Assembly: GCA_007121565.1 (NCBI GenBank)
Contig: SKKI01000150.1
Coordinates: 1-5,231 of the forward strand
Reading direction: 5' to 3'
Length of the DNA stretch: 5,231 bases
DNA from: Phycisphaerae bacterium
GTDB taxonomy: Bacteria > Planctomycetota > Phycisphaerae > Sedimentisphaerales > Anaerohalosphaeraceae
Below, piece after piece: positions 1 through 5,231 of this stretch; positions within the stretch are counted from its first letter, which is position 1, and the number at the start of each line of letters is the position of its first letter. Made by a program: the position numbers and the translations under genes. The notes beneath the pieces were generated by a model. It saw nothing but the letters and a program-made list of their open reading frames with translations, had not been told where the DNA came from and searched no databases.

Positions 1-262
1 TCTTGGCGCCATAGGCCCGGAGCAGTTGCAGCGAGTCGAAATCCCTGCCCGACAGCCACGACCGCAGCAGATACCAGCGGACGCCCCAGATATGCAGCAG
101 CCGATAGGTTCGAAATGAACCTACCGGCTGTTTCTGTTCTTTCAGATACGCATACGAGCGGCGCATTGCCTCTTCGAGCAACTGCCCCTTGCTGACCTTT
201 CCAAAATGCAGCAGGGTGTCGCCCAGGTCAAACAATACCGCTTCGATCCGTCGCGTGCTCAA
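1..262 (-). CDS. HAD-superfamily hydrolase, N-terminal part (runs off left edge)
   Basis: Seen: 87 residues are visible before the window ends. They open with MSTRRIEAVLFDLGDTLLHF, a hydrophobic strand followed by the HAD motif I with probable nucleophile Asp12 and Thr16. Residues 20-85 are helix-like, with several Trp and Tyr, as expected for a cap domain inserted after motif I. I chose a TTG start at 262 because no ATG or GTG lies at a sensible place upstream of motif I and because AAGAGG (276-271) sits 8 nt before it. Family knowledge: HAD enzymes are mostly cytosolic phosphatases, phosphotransferases or dehalogenases acting through an aspartyl intermediate. Oddity: the usual second Asp (motif DxD) is Gly14, with Asp15 one place later, so the general acid/base is missing or shifted. 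The substrate cannot be told. The start is 5 nt after the stop of the upstream lyase gene, so the two are probably co-transcribed. Motifs II-IV are outside the window. Confidence 0.8.
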   Translation of the reverse strand, partial: MSTRRIEAVLFDLGDTLLHFGKVSKGQLLEEAMRRSYAYLKEQKQPVGSFRTYRLLHIWGVRWYLLRSWLSGRDFDSLQLLRAYGAK

Positions 263-267
263 AATCC

Positions 268-1596
268 TTACCTCTTGGCCTGCAGCTCGTCGCTGAAAAG
301 CTCTTTAACCCACGTCTGCATTTCGTCATCGGAAATAGCGGACATCCGATCCGCGGCGTATTCCTGGTCGATCTTGTCTTTGATGGCGATCACGCGCGGA
401 TCCTGTTTGGTGATGTCAATCTGGTAGCGGTCTTCGATCCAGTGCTTGATGCCGGCTGCGCCGGTCTTGTCGGTAATCGCCACGCCGACAGGCCGTTTGA
501 GAAGCTTGTTCGTGTCAAAGCAGTTGTAAATCTCTTCGTTTTTGAGCAGGCCGTCGGCGTGAATACCGGCGCGGGTCACATTGAAATCCCGCCCGACCAG
601 CGGATAGTTCGGCTGGATGTTAAAACCCAGCTCCTTGTCGGCGTATTGAGCCAGCTCGGTAATGGCCGCGTAGTTGATTCTGCTGTCGGTGCCTTTCAAT
701 TGCGCATGTTCGATCACCAGCGCCTCCAGCGGGGGATTGCCCGTCCGCTCGCCGACGCCGAAGATCGCGCAATTGGCCACCGCACAGCCGTACAGCCAGG
801 CCGTGGCCGCACAGGCCTGGACCTTATGGAAATCGTTATGGCCGTGCCATTCCATCAATTCCGACGGCATGCCGATCTTGCGCAGGCCGGCGATCAGCTT
901 CGGCAGCGACCGCGGCAAGGTGGCGTTGGGATAGGGCAGGCCAAAGCCCAGCGTATCGCACAGACGAACCTTGATCGGCACATTGTATTGCTGCGAAAGC
1001 TCCAGCAGCCGAGCCGCAAACGGCAGCACAAAGCCGTCGTAGTCCGCCCGGGTGATGTCCTCAAAATGGCAGCGGGGTTTGATGCCGCTGTCCAGCGCCG
1101 CCTTGACGATGTCCAGGTACCCCTCCAGCGCCTGGGCGCGGGTCTTTTTCAGTTTCAGGAAAATATGGTAGTCGCTGGCACTGGTCAGAATGCCGGTTTC
1201 TTTGAGGCCCATCTGGGTGACAAACTTAAAGTCCGACGGCGTGGCGCGAATCCAGCCGGTAATCTCGGGGAAGTCGTAGCCGCGTTCCTGACAGAGCTCA
1301 ACGGCCTTGCGATCCCGGTCGGAGTACAAAAAAAACTCGGACTGACGAATCAAATCGGTGCCGCCGTTGATGTCGTGCATAAAATCGAAAATTTTCAATA
1401 CCTGCTCGGGTGAATACGGCGCGCGGGCCTGCTGGCCGTCACGGAAGGTTGTATCGGTAATCCAGACTTTCTCCGGGACATCGAGCGGCACCGTTTGCTC
1501 TTCCAATACCATCTTCGGAAACGCCGAATAGGGGAAAATGTCCCGGTACAATTGAGGCTCGGCCACATCCTGTAGTTGAATCGATTTTAAATCCAT
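268..1596 (-). CDS. DRE-TIM metallolyase: Re-citrate synthase / isopropylmalate-homocitrate synthase-like
   Basis: A 442-residue cytosolic enzyme of the family that condenses acetyl-CoA with a 2-oxoacid. Seen: metal and catalytic motif DTTFRDGQQ at 48-56 (Arg52, Asp53), HFEDITRAD at 177-185, CDT at 213-215, the metal-binding HGHND at 251-255, GVGERTGNPPLE at 280-291, and a second-domain GIHADG at 344-349 that resembles the SGIHxDG helix of isopropylmalate and homocitrate synthases. The C-terminal leucine-feedback domain of LeuA (about 130 residues) is absent. I recall a group with this length and with the TAWLYG and ERTGNPPLE wording that includes the Re-citrate synthases of anaerobes such as Clostridium kluyveri and Syntrophus. 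Re-citrate synthase (oxaloacetate + acetyl-CoA) is therefore my first guess and leucine or homocitrate synthesis the alternative; this is inference. The reading frame stays open upstream to 1737, but that part is the tRNA-Leu gene in translation. ATG 1596 has AGAGG 5 nt before it and begins the conserved protein. Confidence 0.88.
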   Translation of the reverse strand: MDLKSIQLQDVAEPQLYRDIFPYSAFPKMVLEEQTVPLDVPEKVWITDTTFRDGQQARAPYSPEQVLKIFDFMHDINGGTDLIRQSEFFLYSDRDRKAVELCQERGYDFPEITGWIRATPSDFKFVTQMGLKETGILTSASDYHIFLKLKKTRAQALEGYLDIVKAALDSGIKPRCHFEDITRADYDGFVLPFAARLLELSQQYNVPIKVRLCDTLGFGLPYPNATLPRSLPKLIAGLRKIGMPSELMEWHGHNDFHKVQACAATAWLYGCAVANCAIFGVGERTGNPPLEALVIEHAQLKGTDSRINYAAITELAQYADKELGFNIQPNYPLVGRDFNVTRAGIHADGLLKNEEIYNCFDTNKLLKRPVGVAITDKTGAAGIKHWIEDRYQIDITKQDPRVIAIKDKIDQEYAADRMSAISDDEMQTWVKELFSDELQAKR

Positions 1597-1631
1597 ACGC
1601 ACCTCTCGATATAAAAATGTATCATTGTTTG

Positions 1632-1649
1632 CTGGTCCTTGAGCACCAG
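1632..1649 (-). other. Small hairpin just after tRNA-Leu
   Basis: Directly after the discriminator base of the tRNA the minus strand reads CTGGT-GCTCAAGG-ACCAG, a 5-bp stem with one mismatch, one further C-G pair and a TCAA loop. No T-tract follows directly (the nearest T run is about 14 nt on), so it does not look like a terminator. It may mark a 3' processing site, which would let the transcript continue into the lyase gene. Confidence 0.35.
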
Positions 1650-1650
1650 A

Positions 1651-1733
1651 TAGCCGAGGTGGGAGTCGAACCCACACGCCCTGTCGGGCAGGGGATTTTA
1701 AGTCCCCAGCGTCTGCCATTCCGCCACTCGGCC
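1651..1733 (-). tRNA. trnL: tRNA-Leu(UAA)
   Basis: The cloverleaf was folded by hand on the minus strand. The acceptor is GGCCGAG (1733-1727) with CTCGGCT (1658-1652) and discriminator A at 1651. The D stem is GCG/CGC. The anticodon stem GGGGA/TCCCC carries loop CTTAAAA, giving anticodon UAA, which reads UUA and by wobble UUG. A long class II variable arm (GCCC-GACA-GGGC) and a T arm GTGGG-TTCGACT-CCCAC complete it. Total length is 83 nt, normal for tRNA-Leu. The gene does not encode CCA (TCT follows A73), so the end must be added by a CCA-adding enzyme such as the one at the right edge of this window. The 1:72 pair is a G-U wobble, slightly unusual. It has its own strong promoter about 45 nt upstream and lies 54 nt before the start codon of the lyase gene on the same strand. 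Confidence 0.96.
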
Positions 1734-1781
1734 ACATTTACGCAGTATGACGGTTTTTGGTTCCGAAAATTCCAGAAGGGG

Positions 1782-1809
1782 ATTATAGAAACTTTGCCGT
1801 TTTTTTCAA
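1782..1809 (-). promoter_or_regulatory. Sigma70-type promoter for tRNA-Leu and the lyase-HAD unit
   Basis: On the minus strand a -35 TTGAAA (1809-1804) is followed after 16 bp by a perfect -10 TATAAT (1787-1782). Transcription would start near 1775, leaving a leader of about 42 nt before the mature tRNA 5' end for RNase P to remove. No terminator is visible between the tRNA and the lyase gene, so the same promoter probably drives both protein genes. Confidence 0.8.
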
Positions 1810-1824
1810 GAAAATAGTGCCGGG

Positions 1825-1844
1825 AAAACCAAATCCGATGGTTT
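1825..1844 (-). terminator. Weak candidate terminator after glgP
   Basis: The minus strand reads AAACCA-TCGGATT-TGGTTTT, a 6-bp stem with four Ts that are mostly part of the stem itself. It lies about 80 nt after the glgP stop and just before the tRNA promoter. The stem is weak, and no better terminator is visible in 1734-1926, so glgP transcripts may read through into the tRNA. Confidence 0.2.
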
Positions 1845-1926
1845 GCGGACAATGTTTTGATTTTATCAGCAATTTGGCGGTGGTTTTGAAGGTGCACGGA
1901 AAAGGGTTTTAATGCCGTCTCAGGGG

Positions 1927-3615
1927 CTAAAAATAGGCCTTGAGGACATATTGCTGCATCATACGCTGGGTATTGAAAAAAGAGCCGTTCAGCGCGATCG
2001 AATGCTGCATCACCTGGCAAAATGCGGGATGGTCGTTGTAGAACAGGTTGATGACGTGTTCGAGTTTACGATACAAATCATCGGCATCCTGTGCCGGGTC
2101 CACCTTGTCGTGCCCGTAGCGATGAGTTTGACCGATGGCCCATCCGGTGGTATCTTCGATGCAGCCCTCAATCCACCAGCCGTCCAGCACGCTCAGCGAG
2201 GGCACGCCGTTCAGGGCGGCCTTCATCCCGCTGGTGCCGGAGGCCTCCATCGGCGGCTGCGGGGTGTTGAGCCAGACATCGACGCCGGCGACCATTTTGC
2301 GGGCGATGGTCATTTCATAGTTGGGCAGGTAAACAACTTTGACCACGTCGCCTAACTCCTGTGAGGCAGTGAAGATGCGTTTTATCAGCGCCTTGCCTTC
2401 GTGGTCCTGCGGATGGGCCTTGCCGGAGTAGACAATCTGCAAACGCCCGGCTTCTTTGGCCAGCCGGGAAAGTTCATCGGGACGGCTAAGCAGCAGGTCA
2501 CCGCGCTTATAGGCCGTGGCGCGCCGAGCGAAACCCAATGTCAACACGTCCATATCAAAGCCGAGATTGGTCTGGCGGTTGATATCGTTGATTAACTCGC
2601 GTTTGGCGAGTCTATGAGCTTCGACAACCTTTTGGCAGGGGATGCTCAGGGCATAACGCAGGCTGAAGTTGTCGTCGCGCCAGCCGGGGATGTGCGTGTC
2701 AAACAGCGACTGCATGGGCGGACAGACCCAGCGATGGTGAATGCCGTTGGTGATGGCGTCAATTTTGTAGCCCTCGAACATTTTCTGGGAAACCTCGCCG
2801 TGCTTTTTGGCTACGCCGTTGACATAATGGCTCAGATTCAGCGCCAGATACGTCATATTCAGGGTTTGGTCGCAGCAAAAAACCCCGTCCAGGGTCAAGG
2901 CCTCATGCGGGCCGAGGACCCGGCGGACCAGTTTCATATCGAACCGATCATGTCCGGCCGCGACCGGTGTGTGGGTCGTGAATACGCATTGTTTGCGCAC
3001 GGCCGCGATATCCTCGGCGGTAATTTTTTCGTTTTCCCGGTCGGCCAACTGTTCATCCAGCAATTCCAGCGTCAGCAGGCTGGCGTGGCCTTCGTTCATA
3101 TGAAACCGGTTCAGGGAGGTGTAGCCCAGCGCGCGCAGCAGTCGGACGCCGCCGATGCCCAGCACGATTTCCTGGCAAAGCCGGTAGCGTTTATCCAGGC
3201 CGTACAGATAGTGGGTCAGGGTGCGGTCTTCGTCGGCGTTGTCCTCCAGATCGGTATCGAGAAAAAAGACCGGCACGACAAAACCGCCTGCGCCGGTCAC
3301 GTCGTATCTCCAGGCGCGCACCTGAACCGGGCGGCCTTCAATGGTGATGCTTGCCCGCTCGGGCAGAGGAACAGCAAAGTCGTTTGGCCGCCAGGCGACC
3401 GGTTCTTCGATTTGGCTGCCGTCTTTGTCCAGACGCTGATAAAAGTACCCCTTGCGGTGCAGCAGGGACACGGCGACCATCGGGATGCGAAAATCCGCCG
3501 CCGAAAGGATGGTATCCCCGGCCAGAATCCCCAGTCCGCCACTATACGTTGGCATGGCGTCTTCCAGGCCGATTTCCATTGAGAAATAGGCGACTTTGCG
3601 ATCTTTTTCGTCCAT
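1927..3615 (-). CDS. glgP: Alpha-glucan (glycogen/maltodextrin) phosphorylase, short form, GT35
   Basis: A 562-residue cytosolic enzyme that releases glucose-1-phosphate from alpha-1,4-glucan ends using phosphate and pyridoxal phosphate. Seen: YFSMEIGLE at 10-18, the glycine loop TYSGGLG at 23-29, HMNEGHA at 172-178, [12 protein letters not shown] at 214-225, ITNGIHHR at 288-295, phosphate-site RRATAYKR at 364-371, YSGKAHP at 396-402, and [14 protein letters not shown] at 457-470 with Lys465 as the expected PLP Schiff-base lysine. All main catalytic blocks are present in order. The protein matches the short bacterial/archaeal alpha-glucan phosphorylase group, which is shorter than E. coli or muscle phosphorylase (about 800 or more residues), and it lacks the N-terminal extension seen in some of its relatives. 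ATG 3615 has GGAG 8 nt upstream (3627-3624) and a strong promoter 52 nt upstream. No other glycogen gene is adjacent, so it appears to be transcribed alone. The chain-length preference cannot be read from sequence. Confidence 0.95.
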   Translation of the reverse strand: MDEKDRKVAYFSMEIGLEDAMPTYSGGLGILAGDTILSAADFRIPMVAVSLLHRKGYFYQRLDKDGSQIEEPVAWRPNDFAVPLPERASITIEGRPVQVRAWRYDVTGAGGFVVPVFFLDTDLEDNADEDRTLTHYLYGLDKRYRLCQEIVLGIGGVRLLRALGYTSLNRFHMNEGHASLLTLELLDEQLADRENEKITAEDIAAVRKQCVFTTHTPVAAGHDRFDMKLVRRVLGPHEALTLDGVFCCDQTLNMTYLALNLSHYVNGVAKKHGEVSQKMFEGYKIDAITNGIHHRWVCPPMQSLFDTHIPGWRDDNFSLRYALSIPCQKVVEAHRLAKRELINDINRQTNLGFDMDVLTLGFARRATAYKRGDLLLSRPDELSRLAKEAGRLQIVYSGKAHPQDHEGKALIKRIFTASQELGDVVKVVYLPNYEMTIARKMVAGVDVWLNTPQPPMEASGTSGMKAALNGVPSLSVLDGWWIEGCIEDTTGWAIGQTHRYGHDKVDPAQDADDLYRKLEHVINLFYNDHPAFCQVMQHSIALNGSFFNTQRMMQQYVLKAYF

Positions 3616-3666
3616 GATTCTGTCTCCGCTACAAAAGCTGGTCTCTTCGCCGTTTCAATGCGATCC

Positions 3667-3695
3667 ACTTTATCGGTCTATCCGGCCGCTGTCAA
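3667..3695 (-). promoter_or_regulatory. glgP: Sigma70-type promoter of glgP
   Basis: On the minus strand a perfect -35 TTGACA (3695-3690) is followed after 17 bp by -10 TAAAGT (3672-3667, 4 of 6). The predicted transcription start is near 3660, giving a 5' leader of about 45 nt that contains the GGAG ribosome-binding site of glgP. Confidence 0.75.
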
Positions 3696-3815
3696 GCAAA
3701 CGCGCCCATAAAATCATCTCAAAAGAGGCCGTTGGTTCTTTGGGATAGGGTGCGGCACTCAGAAAAAATTTCAAAGAAGTCCTGTAAAAACGGCTTTTAT
3801 ATGGATATTTCGTTG

Positions 3816-3853
3816 TTTTTGGCATTTTTTTTGGCATTTTTGATATGTTTTTT
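3816..3853. promoter_or_regulatory. Helically phased T-tracts (probable bent DNA)
   Basis: Four T runs lie at 3816-3820, 3825-3832, 3837-3841 and 3848-3853, with centres 10.5, 10.5 and 11.5 bp apart. The first three are separated by GGCA, so the unit TTTTTGGCATTTTT occurs twice with a 12-bp step. A-tracts in phase with the helix bend DNA. The array ends at the -35 of the plus-strand promoter, where it could act as an UP-like element or a binding site for a nucleoid protein. Confidence 0.6.
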
Positions 3854-3881
3854 AACACCCGGACGAATTATTTGGTATACT
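3852..3881 (+). promoter_or_regulatory. Promoter of the coiled-coil gene (extended -10)
   Basis: A -35 TTAACA (3852-3857, 5 of 6) is followed after 18 bp by -10 TATACT (3876-3881, 5 of 6), preceded by TGG, which makes an extended -10. Transcription would begin near 3888 and give a 5' leader of about 200 nt before the start codon at 4088. Confidence 0.65.
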
Positions 3882-3995
3882 GCCGTTATATGGCTTCGGG
3901 GGGCATGCAAATCGCATCGGTGATGAACCCGTGTGACCTCGGACAAATCGGTATGCAAGCGTCCAGGGAGGGATGGTGCTTAGGAATTTGTATTT

Positions 3996-4043
3996 GTAGC
4001 ACGGCCATCCTGGCCGTGTTCAGGGGCGGGAAGCCCGTGCTAC
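3996..4043. repeat. Composite palindrome, REP-like candidate
   Basis: An outer inverted repeat GTAGCACGG (3996-4004) and CCGTGCTAC (4035-4043) encloses two inner hairpins: CACGGCCA-TCC-TGGCCGTG (4000-4018) and CGGG-AAG-CCCG (4027-4037). The outer and first inner stems share bases, so the two folds compete. Such nested GC-rich palindromes between genes are typical of dispersed REP-type repeats. Only one copy lies in the window, so the multi-copy status is inferred. It is inside the leader of the downstream gene and could also affect its mRNA. Confidence 0.6.
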
Positions 4044-4087
4044 TTTAATTGGCTTCGGAGTAAGACTAACTTGTTATGGGGGTTTCT

Positions 4088-4366
4088 ATGGACGACGCGA
4101 AATTTAATGAAAAGCTGGAAAAGATTCTGCGCAACAGCGGCTCGGCTACGCCGCCGGACCATGAAAAGATTATCCATATGGCCCGCACAAGTAAAACGCA
4201 CCATGATCGCCTTCAGCAGAAGCTTACCACGCTTCAGCAGTCGCTGGATTATCTGCGGCTGAGCGTGAAGTATCTGATTTTTGACCTGGAAGCGACCCGG
4301 CGTGAAAATATTGAGCTTCGCAAACGGCTCAATGACAGGCCGTCGCGACCGGACAGCGATCAATAG
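4088..4366 (+). CDS. Small coiled-coil protein of unknown function
   Basis: A 92-residue, hydrophilic, soluble protein that I do not recognise. Seen: a short N-terminal charged segment (1-34), then an unbroken heptad a/d pattern at residues 42, 46, 49, 53, 56, 60, 63, 67, 70, 74, 77 and 81. These are nearly all Leu or Val, with Thr70 and Asn74 as polar core positions. This predicts a parallel coiled coil of about 40 residues, probably dimeric. The C-terminal ten residues are polar and likely disordered. There is no signal peptide, membrane segment, Cys cluster or enzyme motif. ATG 4088 is preferred over in-frame ATG 4076 because GGGGG (4078-4082) sits 5 nt before it, whereas 4076 has only a GGAG 15 nt away. 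The gene stands alone between its own promoter and a strong terminator. It could be a structural adaptor or a regulator subunit; nothing in the sequence decides. Confidence 0.75.
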   Translation: MDDAKFNEKLEKILRNSGSATPPDHEKIIHMARTSKTHHDRLQQKLTTLQQSLDYLRLSVKYLIFDLEATRRENIELRKRLNDRPSRPDSDQ

Positions 4367-4418
4367 GTGCCAGGTCTCCTGCGTCAAGCGGGCCTGAGTG
4401 AATCCGGATACAGATTCA

Positions 4419-4451
4419 ACAGCGGGGTGCTGTGCGCCTCGCTGTTTTTTT
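4419..4451 (+). terminator. Intrinsic terminator of the coiled-coil gene
   Basis: ACAGCGGGGTGC (4419-4430), loop TGT and GCGCCTCGCTGT (4434-4445) form a 12-bp stem with two G-U pairs, and the T-tract covers 4445-4451 (seven Ts). It lies 52 nt after the stop codon and separates the small gene from cca, which has its own promoter. Confidence 0.9.
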
Positions 4452-4459
4452 GCGCCGTA

Positions 4460-4487
4460 CAAGCCAACGGTTTTTGTTTACGGCTTG
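4460..4487. promoter_or_regulatory. Inverted repeat next to the cca -35 (possible operator)
   Basis: CAAGCC (4460-4465) and GGCTTG (4482-4487) form a 6-bp inverted repeat spaced by 16 bp, ending 1 bp before the -35 of the cca promoter. It could be a regulator site or chance; no known operator is matched. Confidence 0.2.
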
Positions 4488-4488
4488 C

Positions 4489-4517
4489 TTTACAAGAACT
4501 GCCGGTGGGCTTACAAT
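4489..4517 (+). promoter_or_regulatory. cca: Promoter of cca
   Basis: A -35 TTTACA (4489-4494, 5 of 6) is followed after 17 bp by -10 TACAAT (4512-4517, 5 of 6). The usual start point 7-8 nt downstream falls on 4524-4525, and base 4525 is the A of the cca start codon. Confidence 0.7.
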
Positions 4518-4524
4518 CTCGGGT

Positions 4525-5231
4525 ATGTCCAATTACAAACAAGCGCTGACAGTTCTTAAGCGATTGCGTCAAGAAGGTTTCAATGCTCTTTTTGCGGGGG
4601 GGTGTGTGCGCGATCGCCTGCTGGGGCGTGCGGCCAGTGATTATGATGTGGTGACCGATGCGGTGCCCGAGCAGGTTGTGGCGTTGTTTGGCCGCACGCT
4701 CGAGATCGGCGCCAGTTTCGGCGTTGTGATGGTGCTGACCGGCGGCAAACAGGTGGAGGTCGCCACGTTTCGCACCGAAGGGGGCTATCAGGACGGCAGA
4801 CGCCCCGGCCATGTGGCGTTCACCTCCGCACAGGAGGATGCCCGGCGGCGGGATTTTACCGTCAACGGGATGTTTTACGACCCGATTGAAAAGAAGGTCT
4901 ATGATTATGTCGGCGGACAGTTGGACTTGCAGGCCGGCATTCTCCGTACCATCGGCGATCCCGACGAGCGATTTTCCGAGGATTATCTGCGGCTGCTGCG
5001 GGCGGTGCGTTTTGCGGTGAAGCTGGACTTTGCGATTGAGCCGGCGACATGGCAGGCGATGCAGAAACACGCCGCCAAGATTGTGCACATCAGTGTCGAA
5101 CGGGTGGCGGCGGAATTGGAGGAGATCCTGACCCACCCGAATCGCTGTCGCGGCGTGGAATTGCTGAGGGCCTGCGGATTGGCCGAGGCCCTGTTTGGCG
5201 ATGTCGCAGCACAGGCCTTTGGGCAGGCGCA
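4525..5231 (+). CDS. cca: CCA-adding tRNA nucleotidyltransferase (class II), runs off right edge
   Basis: 235 residues are visible with no stop before the edge. The enzyme adds or repairs the 3' CCA of tRNAs from CTP and ATP in the cytosol. Seen: motif A GGCVRD at 25-30; metal-binding SDYDV at 38-42 with Asp39 and Asp41; RRRDFTVNG at 107-115 (sugar and head-neck region); GDPDERFSEDYLRLLRAVRF at 144-163, containing EDxxR (Glu152, Asp153, Arg156), the residues that select CTP and ATP in this family. The neck region continues to the edge, while the body and tail are missing. A bacterial poly(A) polymerase is the main alternative, since it shares the head domain, but the compact N-terminus and the CCA-less tRNA gene in this window favour CCA addition. 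ATG 4525 places motif A where relatives have it. No Shine-Dalgarno sequence precedes it and the promoter predicts an mRNA starting at the ATG itself. Confidence 0.93.
   Translation, partial: MSNYKQALTVLKRLRQEGFNALFAGGCVRDRLLGRAASDYDVVTDAVPEQVVALFGRTLEIGASFGVVMVLTGGKQVEVATFRTEGGYQDGRRPGHVAFTSAQEDARRRDFTVNGMFYDPIEKKVYDYVGGQLDLQAGILRTIGDPDERFSEDYLRLLRAVRFAVKLDFAIEPATWQAMQKHAAKIVHISVERVAAELEEILTHPNRCRGVELLRACGLAEALFGDVAAQAFGQA

Larger units (their letters stand above)
3696..4087. other. Divergent intergenic region without a convincing gene
   Basis: This stretch lies between the glgP promoter and the coiled-coil gene. 3696-3810 holds nothing I can name beyond weak AT-rich stems. 3816-3853 has phased T-tracts, 3852-3881 a plus-strand promoter, 3903-3956 a possible RNA fold, and 3996-4043 a composite palindrome. 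The only open frame in the leader (3890-4048, 52 codons) ends inside the palindrome and has no ribosome-binding site. Confidence 0.6.

Noticed and set aside
442..1413. Long plus-strand open frame of 323 codons
   Set aside because: It is antisense to the lyase gene, shows no family motif, and is explained by the codon bias of the gene on the other strand.
1597..1737. 47-residue N-terminal extension of the lyase reading frame
   Set aside because: This part of the open frame is the tRNA-Leu gene and its spacer in translation. The conserved protein starts at ATG 1596 with its own ribosome-binding site.
1622..2020. 132-codon minus-strand open frame between glgP and the lyase gene
   Set aside because: It crosses the glgP stop, a strong promoter and the whole tRNA-Leu gene in the same orientation, so it is not a plausible protein.
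2614..3582. Long plus-strand open frame of 322 codons
   Set aside because: It is antisense to glgP, whose conserved catalytic motifs cover the same bases.
3785..3799. TAAAA-ACGGC-TTTTA stem in the intergenic region
   Set aside because: The 5-bp stem is all A-T, too weak to be a terminator, and no gene ends beside it.
4000..4018. Inner hairpin of the palindrome as an intrinsic terminator
   Set aside because: Only two Ts follow the stem, and the outer repeat is followed by TTTAATT, not a run of Ts. It lies between a promoter and its gene, where full termination would make no sense.
3890..4048. 52-codon open frame in the leader of the coiled-coil gene, starting 2 nt after the predicted transcription start
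   Set aside because: It has no ribosome-binding site, its last third is the translated palindrome, and the composition shows no protein signature. A leaderless leader peptide cannot be fully excluded.
4384..5136. 250-codon minus-strand open frame
   Set aside because: It is antisense to cca and runs through the terminator and promoter between two plus-strand genes. The plus strand carries clear nucleotidyltransferase motifs.

Overview
The window is a typical bacterial chromosomal segment of moderately high GC with no mobile element, CRISPR array or phage gene. I suspect a planctomycete-like anaerobe (Phycisphaerae/Sedimentisphaerales type). This rests only on general gene style: a short glucan phosphorylase, a Re-citrate-synthase-type lyase, a tRNA gene without encoded CCA, and a composite palindrome of a kind I associate with such genomes. 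The assignment is weak.

Left half, minus strand. The first unit in transcription order is glgP (3615 to 1927), a short-form GT35 alpha-glucan phosphorylase behind a near-consensus promoter (3695-3667). Next is a second strong promoter (1809-1782), a tRNA-Leu(UAA) gene (1733-1651), a 442-residue DRE-TIM metallolyase of the isopropylmalate / homocitrate / Re-citrate synthase superfamily (1596 to 268), and, 5 nt after its stop, the start of a HAD-family hydrolase that leaves the window at base 1. The tRNA, the lyase and the HAD gene look like one transcript.

Middle, 3616-4087. This 472-nt divergent intergenic region holds the glgP promoter, a run of helically phased T-tracts that ends at the -35 of a plus-strand promoter (3852-3881), a roughly 200-nt leader that may be structured, and a 48-bp composite palindrome (3996-4043).

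Right half, plus strand. An orphan 92-residue coiled-coil protein (4088-4366) is followed by a textbook intrinsic terminator (4419-4451). Then comes a separate promoter (4489-4517) placed so that the cca gene (from 4525, running off the right edge) is probably read from a leaderless mRNA. Cca fits the context because the tRNA-Leu gene here does not encode its CCA end.

The genes do not form one pathway. They cover glycogen breakdown, entry to a 2-oxoacid or citrate route, tRNA end maturation and one unknown protein. I found no convincing undescribed multi-gene system. The points most worth a second look are the regulatory architecture of 3800-4090, the tRNA in the leader of the lyase operon, the identity of that lyase, and the leaderless cca.
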